Assembly: GCF_002288925.2 (NCBI RefSeq)
Contig: NW_022098045.1
Span: 1,361,454 to 1,425,453 of the forward strand
Reading direction: 5' to 3'
Source: Delphinapterus leucas
Lineage: Eukaryota > Chordata > Mammalia > Artiodactyla > Monodontidae
DNA length: 64,000 nt
This document shows, in pieces, positions 1-10,830 of this stretch (positions are counted from its first letter, which is position 1; each line of letters opens with the position of its first letter). The notes under the pieces are model-generated. The model was not told the origin of the DNA and did not search any database. It saw only the letters and a list, made by a program, of their open reading frames with translations. The translations under genes and the position numbers were made by a program.

Positions 1-303
1 ACTAACCTACCACACACATAAAAATACCAATAGCGACTTAGACAAAATGATGCAGCAGAGGAACATGTTCCAGACGAAGGAACAAGATAACACCCTAGAA
101 GAAGAACTAAGTGAAGTGGAGATAGGCAATCTACCTGACAAAGAGTTCAGAGTAAAATGATCGTAAAGATGATGAAAGAACTCAAGAGAATGGATGCACA
201 GAGCAGAAGTTTTAAACAAAGAGTTAGAAAGTATAAAGAGCAACCAGAGATGAATACAATAATTGAAATTAAAAATACACTAGAAGGAGCCAGGAGCAGA
301 CAG
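1..303 (+). mobile_element. LINE-1 fragment, 5' end of ORF1 region
   Basis: This segment aligns by eye with the L1 at 61.9-62.2 kb of this window. Both share AAGGAACAAGATAA, GAAGTGGAGATAGGCAA and the stretch reading GAGATGAA(C/T)A(A)ATACAATAA. It corresponds to the non-LTR retrotransposon L1 around the start of ORF1, which encodes the coiled-coil RNA-binding protein. The reading frame is broken by stops. The left end is cut by the window, and the right end stops where a DNA-transposon remnant begins. It is a dead fragment. Confidence 0.75.
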
Positions 304-511
304 CAGGGATGGGCAAACTACTACTGCCTGTTTGTTTTTTTTAAAAAGATAAAGGTCTATTAGAACAGAGCTATGCTTGTTTGTTTATGTATTGTCTACA
401 GCTGTTTTGTACTATACAACAGAGTTGAGTAGTTTATTACAGAGAACTTTTGGCACACAAAGCCAAAAATATTTACTCTCTGGTTTCTTACAGAAAGTTT
501 GTTGACCTCTG
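304..511 (-). mobile_element. hAT/Charlie-type non-autonomous DNA transposon remnant
   Basis: The two ends form imperfect terminal inverted repeats: CAGGGATGGGCAAAC at 304 and, on the other strand, CAGAGGTCAACAAAC ending at 511. Read on the minus strand, the interior contains the AGTAAATATTTTTGGCTTTGTG motif typical of a common mammalian MER-type hAT element. No clear 8-bp target duplication remains. The left end abuts the L1 fragment exactly, so one element interrupts the other. The exact family name is not certain. Confidence 0.65.
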
Positions 512-1833
512 GTGTAAAGTATAATTCCTATAATAATCCCATGTCCCATATGGTTCTTCCTTCCTGGATGAACCCTTACTGATATACCACCTGACTAGGA
601 CATACAAAGGAGAAGGCTAATAATTGATTTAGTAATTCTTAGCTGACTTCCCACTACCCACCTCTGAAAAAATTTAGAGAGGCCAAGAGTTCAGTGAACA
701 CTTGGAGAGGGTATTTTGTTGGAGAAAATTCGAGAAGGACTATAGCATTTTCCCTTGCCTAAGGTTTCCCCAGACTACTACTATAACATACACACTTCAT
801 AAGCAGGAGACAGGGATATTCCTACCAACATCCAGCCTAGTCGGGGAGTGGGATGGAGGTAAGAGGGAATTTAAGAAGTCCACCATGAGTTGGAGACTAA
901 AGACGCAGACTTAGTGGGTGAGAGGCTGGCTGACGCTGCCTATGGTAGCAGATGAGTGGCTGTTTTCGGAAAAGAACTGTACTCCCAATACTACTTCAAT
1001 AGGACGGCCCTCAGCAAAACATAGAATTATTATTATTGTTTGCTCCCAGCTTCTTTATGTCATTGGTATCTTAAACTTCCAGGAAACTAAATAATCTTCA
1101 ACTATGAAAGAGGAGGAAAGAAAGTCTATTGGGACAAAGGACCAATAACTTGGATTTTTACTTTTTCATATTTTGCATTTCAAGATTTAGCCATGAGGTT
1201 GTTTGGGGTTTTTTCCCAGCATTTTTTTTTTACTCTCCTCCCTTTCCCTTACATGCCCTAATCTATTTTTTTTTCTTTTGTTCAACTAAATATATGTCAT
1301 GTTGAGATTATCACAGAATAAAATATGTTTCAATTTTAGATTTGTTTCTGCATATTTGCCTAGGCAAATGATGTTCTATTACATTTTTTCACTTTTTATT
1401 GACATAATTACTGATTAAGAAGAGCAACTGAATTATGTCAGGTTCAGTGAATTAGATCTGGGAGACAATTTAGATGTAAAGAGTTGTTAATTGCTATCTA
1501 ATTAAAAATGAAAGCCTCTGAACCACCCTACAATGACTACCCTTCCACTCCTCTCCATAGTACATGATGTCTTAGTAGAGAAAACTAAAATTTTGAAATG
1601 ACATGAATGGGCAAAACTCAAATGACATTTTGGTAATTCCTGAGACTACCAGTTAAGACATGTATGCATATTGTCATAGCAAGCCAAAATCTAAGAGAGG
1701 AAAGAATGGGGTAGAAGGATGGATTTCCTCATCTTATAAACAGGAAGAGGGCAGGAGCTGTGTCTGTCTTGCGTGATACATACTAAGAAGATGCTCAATA
1801 ATGACTGCTTGTCATCAGTGTGCCCCACAGGGT
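512..1833. other. Non-coding stretch, essentially featureless
   Basis: No gene was seen. Short open frames lack any recognisable protein motif. The only hint of repeat origin is at about 1741-1810, where a GGGCAGGAGCTGTGTCTGTCTTG...CTCAATAATGACTG pattern resembles the 3' tail of an L2 or MIR3 element. Poly-T tracts lie at about 1220-1275. Confidence 0.5.
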
Positions 1834-2179
1834 CCTTGTGAACATTCTTTTTCTTTTTTTAATAAATTTATTTATTTATTTATTTTTGGCTGAGTTGGGT
1901 CTTTATTGCTGTGTGTGGGCCCTCCCCAGGTGCGGTAAGCAGGGGCCACTCCTCGCTGAGGTGCGTGGGCTTCTCATCGCCGTGGCCTCTCCCCTTGTGG
2001 AGCATGGGCTCCAGGCTCACTGGGTATAGAGCCCAGGCTCAGCAGCTGTGGCGCTTGGGCTTAGCCGCTCTGTGGCACGCGGGATCCTCCCGGACCAGGG
2101 CTTGAACCTGCGTCCCCGCATTGCCAGGTGGACCCTCAACCACTGTGCCACCAGGGAAGCCCCCTTGTGAACATTCTTT
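1834..2179 (-). mobile_element. CHR-type tRNA-derived SINE with target-site duplication
   Basis: The element body, about 1851-2162, is in reverse orientation. It ends at 2162 with the complement of GGCTTCCCTGGTGGC and begins with a T-rich, (ATTT)n tail. It is flanked by a perfect 17-bp direct repeat, CCTTGTGAACATTCTTT, at 1834-1850 and 2163-2179, the target-site duplication left by L1-driven retroposition. Open frames inside it are repeat-derived and do not represent genes. Confidence 0.93.
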
Positions 2180-3975
2180 ATGTGAAATAATGCATAGAGA
2201 ATTACTGAGTACCAAGACATAGTAAGTGTAAAATAAATGTCTTTTCCTTGGTATCACCTGTTACATGCTTAGTGATCAAAGTACCAATCATTGGTCTCTG
2301 CTGAAGGCTAAAAGTGTTTTTTAAAATAGTCCATGAACTAGCTTAGACAGGATACAAAGATTTAGACCCCTTTTGTTTTGCAATATGGAAAACGTTTCAG
2401 CTTTTTGAAGCCCTCAAAGTCTTCTAAGTAAATAGTTCTGATGGTTTGGAACACAGATGTCATTAACAACTCTATTTCTGTCAGTCTGACTATAGGCAGG
2501 CTACATTATTTTAAGCTATTCTTGTCACCTGTAATGTTCTACTGAGGCCTCTTAGCATGTGAGCTGATAAACTGACCATTAAAAAACAGATCTTAATTAG
2601 GTAAGGGTATTCTGGAAATTCAGATACAGAGAAGTAATTTACATATAACTACATGGGTTTTTGTTCTGATTTTTTCCTGATTATAAGAAAATAATCTTAT
2701 GTCTATTTATTTGAACATTTTATTTTTTTTCATAGCGGAGATATATTTAATCTATTTTTATATATCTTTATTGGATACTTGAACATTTTAAACTATATAA
2801 CAGAAAAAATTGAAATTGATGGATTATATTAGTTCTGTTTAGTATTCAAAATACTTTACAATCACATTACTCATACTGTATGCAATTCTTCAAAAATGGA
2901 TCCTCTTAAAGAAAAACATTTTGAAAGAGTATTAACAATTTATTGCTAATGCAGAATAAAAAGAAAAATGATTATTGGTAGAGATTGATAATTGAAAAAT
3001 ATGAGTTGTGGTCCACACAGCAGTTTGCTAGAAATATGTTTAAGACCCACTAGAGAGTCTGTGAATTGCTTTACTAAAAGCCTTATTGTTTGCTGCTGTT
3101 GCTAATGCACTGGAAAGAAAAATTAAAACAAAATAACATTCAAAAGTTTCCATGGACCTTGGTGTTTCTCCTGGAAAGACAGCTAATATGATTTTCTACT
3201 ACTTTCTACTTATAGATTGTTGCAGGAGCAGACAGACTTGGCTAAAAATATAATCTAGGAAAAGCAAACCAAAACTTGAAATTTTGCTGGTTATATAGGT
3301 TGCTTGGATTTAAGCATTAGTAAATTATTCTCTTATTTAGGTAATCTTTATTCAGTTGTGACAGGTGAAACCCCTGTAAAGGATCTAGAAAAGTCAGAGA
3401 AATAAATTAACTTTCTGAATAACAAAAATTTGAGATTTTTCCCTAGACTGAGGATAAAAGGGCATTTGTTTGCTTTCTGGAAGCAGATGGCTAGGATTCC
3501 TGGAAGGGAGAAAATTGAAGGGAATGAATGGGGAGGGTAAGAGAAGTTCCCACCAGTTGAGGTTAAAATAAATTTCCCCAGCAAAACCTTTTATTATGGT
3601 AGGTATGGCTGGGGAATTTAAGGAAAATGCTATCTAACATTCAATTTAAGGTTGTTTCCATTTCTGGCTCTGCTGCAATTCCCCAACATCATCCCAGATC
3701 AAATAGTCTAACATAAGTGTACTTTAAAAATTTAGAGGGGAGAGGCCAAGAAGGCAAAAAGGAACAGATAATTTAATGAGAGCCAGAATCTGGGATAGGA
3801 AGGAACCAGATGCCCCATTTCACCATTTCACTCCACATGCCTGCACATGTAAATAAATGTTAGTAGTCTTAACACAGACCTAACGTCTGAATTTCCTTCA
3901 GAAATTCTGAAATATTTTGATCCCTAAAAATAACTTTAGGTTATATATGTTTAAATTCTAATTTCATACTTGATA
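2180..3975. other. Non-coding stretch, nothing recognised
   Basis: AT-rich DNA without an open frame of recognisable origin, splice-site-flanked exon or obvious repeat. Probably ancient repeats decayed beyond recognition by eye. Confidence 0.5.
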
Positions 3976-4432
3976 TTGTCAACCTTTATAATAAAAAGGT
4001 TAAGTGGTTTAGCCAGCAAAATCGAGTTTATTCAGGAATAGTAGAGGAATTGCAACTTGAGACAAACTCTGGCTAACCATAGGCAAGTCTGGAGCACAGA
4101 ACAGGAGAGCGTTCTTTTGTAGAGGGAAGGAGGAAGTTGGGAGGGGTAGTTTGAATGAAAGTTCACTGGAGGAGAGCAAGAATTCGGGGTTGTGGCGGCT
4201 TCTCATTGGTTGAGTTGCAGCAGTTTCTCATTGGCTGGGTTGTTGCTAAGCGTCGAGAAAATCTTCCTTCTTCCTGTTGGGGTATATAAAGTAAGATTCT
4301 TCCTGCTGGGGTATGTAAAGTATGCTGCCACAGGTGGTACTAGTGGTGCATGTGTGGTACATGTGTGAGCACTCTTCCTTCAGGGCTTTCCGATTCCATT
4401 TGGAATGGGGCTTTTCCTTTATTCATTTCCAC
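3976..4432 (-). mobile_element. Probable LTR (solo), minus orientation
   Basis: The block is distinctly richer in G and C than its flanks. It has the LTR-like GAGTTTATTCAGGAATAGTAG start (a reverse-strand AATAAA) and two near-duplicate segments built on TCTTCC...CTG(T/C)TGGGGTAT(A/G)TAAAGTA at about 4262-4322. Tandem repeats of this kind are common in U3 regions. No coding part was found. Boundaries and family are guesses. Confidence 0.4.
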
Positions 4433-4639
4433 AGTATATAAATTTGATATCAAACTTAATATTTGATCATTCTACTGCTGCTCAGATAATGTATTTTCAA
4501 TATTCAATATTCTGTGCTTCAAAAATTAATAGTTTTTAATTATCCATAAAATATTCATATTTTACAAGTGAGGAAATTGGTTACTTCAAACTAAGATGAA
4601 TCAGTAACTCAAGAACTAAGTTCATAACTTAAGAATTGA

Positions 4640-4865
4640 TAATGAAACTGTATCAACTTTGCATTCAAACGAATTCAAATTTTGGCTTTGTTGCTTATTT
4701 TCTGTATGATGATGAATAAGTTACTTATTCTTTTGAATTTTCAGTCTTTTCATTTATGATATAGGGATAATATACATGAATTTCAGAGTTGCTGGGATGA
4801 TTAACTGAAATAATAAATGTAAAGAAGCTAATATGTGACTCAAAATTCTAGCTATTAGTAGAACA
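4640..4865 (+). mobile_element. MIR-like SINE remnant
   Basis: It has the MIR order of motifs: a TTCAAATTTTGGCTTTGTTGCTTA segment, AATAAGTTACTTATTCTTTTGAATTTTCAGT, a GATATAGGGATAATA segment, then GTTGCTGGGATGATTAA. This matches a decayed MIR core in the plus orientation. Confidence 0.5.
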
Positions 4866-4878
4866 TTCCTATCTCTAT

Positions 4879-4935
4879 AATAATGATAATGATAACAATG
4901 ATAATAGTAATATTACAAAAACAATAATAATAGTA
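4879..4935. repeat. Low-complexity (ATA/ATG)-rich tract
   Basis: A run of imperfect ATAATGATA and AATAATAGTAA units. Simple-sequence DNA of no evident function. Confidence 0.75.
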
Positions 4936-5690
4936 ACAGTATCATTTTTTTCCCAATTTGTTTGTCATCTTTAAGCTCAGATAGGATAGGAAGGTTTGCT
5001 TGTTTTTTTTTTCCTTTGCATATCATTATTAGGATATTGAACTTGTGGAAAGGAGGTTTCCTATTAATATAATTTCTTGAATTTGTTTGACAAGTGTAAT
5101 AAAATATGGCATCTGAACAAAAAGGTAGTTATGCTGTAACTGAACACATCAAAGAGCAAAGAATGGGACGTGATGTAGACTTCAGAAATTTCCTAAGTGT
5201 TGTTAGAAAACTACTGGCAAGAAAATGGTTTACTTTAGGGCTGTTATTTTCAACAATCTAGGCAGAACTCAGAGGTCTGAGAAGTATCTTTCTATGCATT
5301 CTATGCATTTTCCCTTTTCATAACTTCATATTGAGATAAAGGATTCCATTTTCTTGTCAATGACAGTATCCAGTTGCTAAAATATAATTATTTGAAAACA
5401 GTTTTTAAGAGCTAGTTTTCTTTAGAGGAAAAAGAAATATCTGTTCTATTTCTACTTATCTATACATTAAATAATAAAGTTCCATTAAGAAAAATTAAAT
5501 AAATACTTTGTCACAAAAATCTCTTTGTTCTGAACATTACTTCATTTTAACAAATTTATTGAGATAATTCACATACCATGCAGTTCACTGACTTCTGTAC
5601 ATTAATTCTTGAAAGATATACTTAGTCCCATGAAATCTAAGATTCCAAAGATAAAGTCAAAATAAACATATTTATGTTAAATATCCAATC
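4936..5690. other. Mostly featureless; short ancient L1 scrap
   Basis: At about 5548-5610 the string TTTATTGAGATAATTCACATACCATGCAGTTCA resembles the minus-strand 3' end of an old L1M element. The rest of the block shows nothing recognisable. Confidence 0.4.
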
Positions 5691-6560
5691 TGTAAAAAGG
5701 ACTAGAGGAGAATAGAGTAGGTCCTCAGGGGAGACAGATATTTACAATACATTTTTCTCTCAGGCAATAACACTTAAATTAGAGGAATTGGATATAGGTA
5801 CATAAGATATTTAAAGAAGGCTATACATAAGTAAGATATTTAAACAGCTTATATACAATATGATATAAGAGATATCATGATAGTCAAGGACTTACAATAA
5901 TCAAATACATGGCATAAAATTAGAGTGATTTAGGGATTTGGGGGAAGAATATATATTTCACACTAGGTTAGTCAATGAAAATTTCCTAGATGAGATAAGA
6001 TTTATGCTGTGAGTTTAAAGAAGACAGAGCAAAAGGGACATGTCCCTGGGTAAAGATTAAAAAATGGGTAAAAACATGTACAAAGGCAAAGAAGTGGAAA
6101 ACCCTAAGACACCCTCAAGGAACAATGTGTGGAAAAAAAGTTAGCTGGAGTGGAATGTTCCTCTTGAGGAGAACTGCACATATATTCTCCAACTGGGATA
6201 CTCATGAGTAAGGCTGCTAGCCAGGAGTTCCACAAAGCCACAAGACATGCAGCATACTTTCCTGAAATATTACATTTTTACAGGAGTAACTAATTGAAAG
6301 TATGATGTTTGTTTTTGAAAAATTCAGATATATTGTGAAGTGAAAACTTATAAGTCATTTGTTAAGTGTTTAAGCTACTCCCACAAGTTTAATGGGTATG
6401 GGTTCATTCTCCTTAGCTACTTGAGTCCTTTAGTTCCACTAGTGGAATAACCTGAGTATTGAGAATTGAAGATAAGGGTGATGAGATCCATTAGGTTTAG
6501 CTTGTGAAGGAACTTGAATGTCAGATTAATGAGTTTGGACTTCACTTGGTGGGAGTGAGA
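5690..6560. repeat. Possible ancient interspersed repeat, unclassified
   Basis: The order of short phrases matches a common but decayed mammalian repeat type: TTCCTAGATGAGATAAGATTT, then GAGTTTAAAGAAGACAGAGC, then AACTTGAATGTCAGATTAATG with AGTTTGGACTTCACTT, then GAAGCCTTTGAAGA. The similar text at 31440-31900 and 16250-16460 suggests further copies. No family name can be given from sight. Confidence 0.35.
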
Positions 6561-7905
6561 AGCCTTTGAAGAATGCTAAAGAGTAGGAAAACACAAAAAA
6601 TACACTATTTTAGGAAATTACTAAACTATATTACTATAATTACAACTTAATATACAGGATGGATGAACGAGAAGAGATTATAGGCTGAGACCAACTTAGA
6701 AGATGCAAACACAAAGGATTTGTTAAGAGTTGCCTTGTTTTGAGAGCCAGTTCTATAATGTGATTCATAAAAACTGTTTAGGGAGCCTTCTCGACTATTT
6801 TGAAAATTAAAAAGACCATTTCATTGAGCCCCTCAATTACTAATTTAAAATCTAAAAATTGTTTATAGTAAAAGAGAAATCCTATGAAGACTTGACTTAG
6901 GAAATACAAAGAGACACTAAGTTACAGTGCCATGCCATTTCTAAACTGTACTAATTGAAAATATTACCCATTAATAATTTGTGTTGATTTGTCTTCATCA
7001 GAAAAAAATAAACTTTCCAAATGAATCTTATCAGAAGTCATTCAAGAAACACATCTCATTTAATATGAGAAATTAAAGCAGACCCAATCAAAAGCTACCC
7101 TAAATAGCAAATGTTGATCTGATCATGTGTTCTAAGAAAAATAGCAGTAATCTCAGAAGGTGATTATGTTTTTGAGGATTGGCACTGTTGGTGGAATATT
7201 TAATGAACAGTCTAACTGTGGCTCCCTGGCAGTGAAGAGGTCTTGGAATGGTAAAAACTATGATGGAGTAAATAGCAAAGTCTCGTTTCTGCTCAGCTGG
7301 ATCTCTGCTTCAGCCACCTGAGCCTTCAGCTGCATTTAATTCTCTCCATTTCTGTGGATGGTAAAACATTCCTACACAGGAAGTAGACAAGCTACCATAA
7401 GAACAAAAGCTCTTAGTGTGCCCCATCAGTCCTAGGCTCCTTTTGATGATAAGTCTGTTACTTTTGCCTTTTTTTTTCCATTTTTTTCAGGCATGGGACC
7501 CTGTTTCATAATAAGTAGGAGGATCTCAATTTCTTGAAGCTTCCAGGATACCCATAGTACAGCTATCTCTTTTTCATAAAGGCTTACAAGGCTTTTTTTT
7601 TTTATGGTTTTTACATTTATTAACTGGGTCAATAGTACAAGTCTTTGAGTACCTTTACTTAGTTTCAGGTTTTACATGGTTCCAGTTGTAAAATGATATA
7701 CGGTGAAATCCCTGGTTGAAAATGTAAAAGGTTTTAATACACTTCTGAAGAGTGGTAAACTACCTGGTTTAAATACTCCTGTGCTCACTTCCCACTCAAA
7801 TCATCCAAGATGGAAACCTCATAAACCCCAAAGCATATATAGCTGGAAGTGGAATAAAGTGGGCTGGGGATGCCTAGGACCAATTGGAATTTCAAATACA
7901 GTGTA
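6561..7905. other. Non-coding stretch, nothing recognised
   Basis: No open frame with recognisable protein similarity and no clear repeat was seen. Short poly-T tracts at about 7470-7490 and 7593-7603. Confidence 0.45.
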
Positions 7906-8065
7906 TCCTTTTATCCCCCTAGTTTTATTGGAAAATAATTGACATATATCGCCATATCAGGCTTACAGTGTACAATATGATGGTTTGATTTATATATCTT
8001 GTGAAATAATTCCCATAGTAGATTTAGTTAACCTCCATCATCTCATAAAGATACAACAAAAAAGA
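7906..8065 (-). mobile_element. Old L1 3'-end fragment
   Basis: The series TTTTATTGGAAAATAATTGAC, GTGTACAATATGATGG, TTGTGAAATAATTCCCATA, TAGATTTAGTTAACCTCCATCA is the reverse-complement 3' untranslated end of an ancient L1M/L1MA-type element. It is strongly mutated and has no coding part. Confidence 0.6.
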
Positions 8066-9780
8066 AAAAACTTGTAATGAGAACTCAGGATTTATTCTTT
8101 TAACTTTCCTATATATAAAAAAGAATACAAATATATCTTTTTAATACAATTCCAACTTTGAAACTTTTAAGTAACATGAGTGCCACTTGCTAGGATATTT
8201 GCAAATCCTCAGGCCTTTGGGGTTTATCCTTCTGATAATTACATAACAGAATGTTAAAATGGAACTGCTCTGGTTTTAGTTTCAGCCAAAAATCCCAAGA
8301 TGATTATATGGGACCACCATGCAGACTTGTAAAGGAGGATCAGGAGAAACATTTATTCTCAGGTTGAGGAGATAAATAGGCCCAGAATTTGGTATCAGAA
8401 AGGGATAGGGAGAGAGGTTTGTTGAGGTGTATTGAGTCATCTACTTGCAGGATGGAGGAGTGGGGTTGCTTGCCCCTCAATTCATGCTTAGAAAAGGGAC
8501 TAAAGGAGACACACAGAGAGTTTAACAGATGCACCTAATGTTTCAGAGAAGACAGCAGACTTGAGCCTGCCTTACACTGGAGACTAGATCCAAAGTGCCA
8601 GGGCCTGGCTGGCTGGTTGTTTTACTGATGGTGGAATGACAGAGTTGGTGGCATTGGCCAGCTTTCACTTCTAGAGTCTTTCTGGACAAAAGATCATGAG
8701 TGTTAACTGTGGGCTGATGTGATTGACACACCTGAACAATGGTTCACTCTGATGCTCTACAGCAGGGTGAACTGTAGGATTTCTCGAGGCTGAGAAAAGA
8801 GCCAGCAGCCACCAGAGATGAATTTCCTCACATGAAGAGAACTATCGATGAGAGATACATGGCAATAGTTTGTGTCTCTGAAGAGCCCAAGAAAGTGCCC
8901 ACAGAAGTAAGGGTCAGCTTTAAAACTTGGTCCAGTCCAAGGAACACCTCATGGCAACCCTAGAAAGAAAAGTGAGACTTTTCCTGCTCCTTTCCATCTC
9001 CCTAACCTTGTCCACCTACAACTTGCAAGGATGGAAACTGAGATTGACAAGATGGAGGTGGAGATATGCTAGAGCAGGTCAGCAAAGAGAGCAGACAAGG
9101 AGGCATCCTTGGTGGAACTTTAAAAGTTTGTTTATTATACTTGTCTGGCTATATTAAGAACTATGCTGCTTTTTATCATCAGAAAATGATTAAAAAGTAT
9201 TAAGACTTCTTCCAAATTTTACCCAGGGGCAATGGGGAAATTAGCCTCAAATAATAAAATTAAAGGGTCAGCAGAAAACAAATACAGTTGCTTTTACATT
9301 GCATCTCACAAGTTATGCTTGTTCAATGTAGCTGTTATATTCAAATAAAATTGTCTCCATCCCATGTGCTTTGGAGATCCAGAATCCACCTGTCTCCCCC
9401 TCCCAGTATCTCCAGGATTTCTCTGGATATATATGAAGCAATCCTGTTCCTATCTTTCCCTTCATAGCTGCTCTTTTCTCTCTGCCCTACACTAAGCCAA
9501 ACATTAGAACATTTCCCTTGATAATTGAAAAATATCTCCCGCAAAGGCAGTTATACTTAATAGACTCACTGACAATTTGGGGTTGTAGGCAGGGAGTAGT
9601 ACAAAAGTTAGTTTAAAATTAAATGTTAGACATGATAGATTCTAGAAGTTCCTTGGTCATATTCATCTCACTGAACCTTTCTCTGGTCAGTTTCCAACTC
9701 TCAAGTGGCTCACCCCCTCAGCTATGTTGCTGACCCTCTACTTTTAGGAGACTCTCTCTATATGTTTCCCAACTTTTCCA
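8066..9780. other. Non-coding stretch, nothing recognised
   Basis: Contains only short open frames without recognisable motifs and no clear repeat signature. Confidence 0.45.
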
Positions 9781-9784
9781 GTTA

Positions 9785-9945
9785 TTAGCTGTGGAACCTG
9801 GGTCAGGTTACTTAACATTTTCCTATCTTACTTTCCTTATATATTAAATTGAGATAGAGTTAGTAGCTACCTCATACTGGAAAGATTAAATGACACACAT
9901 AAAGCAATTAGCATAGTTCCCAGCACAGAGGTGATATTAAAATAC
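9785..9945 (+). mobile_element. MIR SINE remnant
   Basis: The MIR core and 3' half can be read in order: GCTGTGGAACCTGGGTCAGGTTACTTAA, an AATTGAGATAGAG segment, GTAGCTACCTCATACTGG, AGATTAAATGACACACATAAAG and TTCCCAGCACAGAGG. Confidence 0.7.
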
Positions 9946-10399
9946 TCAAAGGTAATAAAGTACCTAAGGTAATAAAAAATTTAAGGATAATAAAGTAGTT
10001 AACTCTATCTTGGTGTATTCCACTCAATGTCATTATGACCTAGAGGGTAAGGTTTTATTGGGACAGTCGCCTTCTCACACGAAGAGAACTTCTCCAAGTA
10101 TTTTTCTAAGTGAAACAGTTCTCACCCCAGTAGAAGGTGTTACCTCCTTAAAAATAATATTATCATTCTCCCCAGGACATTTATGTAAAAATAGTATAAA
10201 TGCCGGTAGGAGACAGACTGAAATATTAGATTGTACATTTCTAGATGTAAGGCCCTGAGACGTTATTCAGTTCTCTGTGCATATTGTATTTTATAGCTAA
10301 AACCTGAATTACTTTTCTTGAAATCAGAGATCTTACTCATTTTCATGACTTACTAATAATTTCAAAGATATAAAACAATTAAAGGGACTAGTCAAAGAA

Positions 10400-10830
10400 G
10401 GTCTGGGACACTGAAGGTGGCTCTTTAGGACCCCTCTTCCTGCATTAGATGCTCACTCTCTGGCCCAGAGTAAAAGATGAAGTCTCTAAGTTAGCTTCTG
10501 TGGTATCACCTATCACAGCAGAGTAAGTGTTCAGTCCATGAAATATCTCCATTTTATATCTCAGCTTACATGACATTTTCTAGGGAGTCATACCTCTTCA
10601 AAGCCCATCATCTTAGAAAATAGCATTACTATATCTGGATGTCCAATTATTACATCCAGAAGGACATTAGTCTGAATCATCAGCCTTCTTTTCTTTCTTT
10701 GGGGGCTTTCTCCCAATGGTTTGGGAGAAAGTGGATTACCAGCCAGCTTCTTCAACACCTTCAATCAGTTCACTCTCTGACCTCAGTTACTATTTCTTTG
10801 CCACAAAATTCTAAAGTTATTATTATTTGT
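10400..10830 (+). repeat. Copy A of a three-copy dispersed repeat, unclassified
   Basis: The segment around 10530-10600 (CCATGAAATATCTCCATTTTATA, CATGACATTTTCTAGGGAGTCAT) and the segment near 10725 (GGGAGAAAGTGGATTACCA) are homologous, in the same order, to copies at 42710-43800 and 54160-54780. The divergence implies great age. Coding capacity was not seen. It may be an old LTR or LTR-retrotransposon internal piece. Confidence 0.5.
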
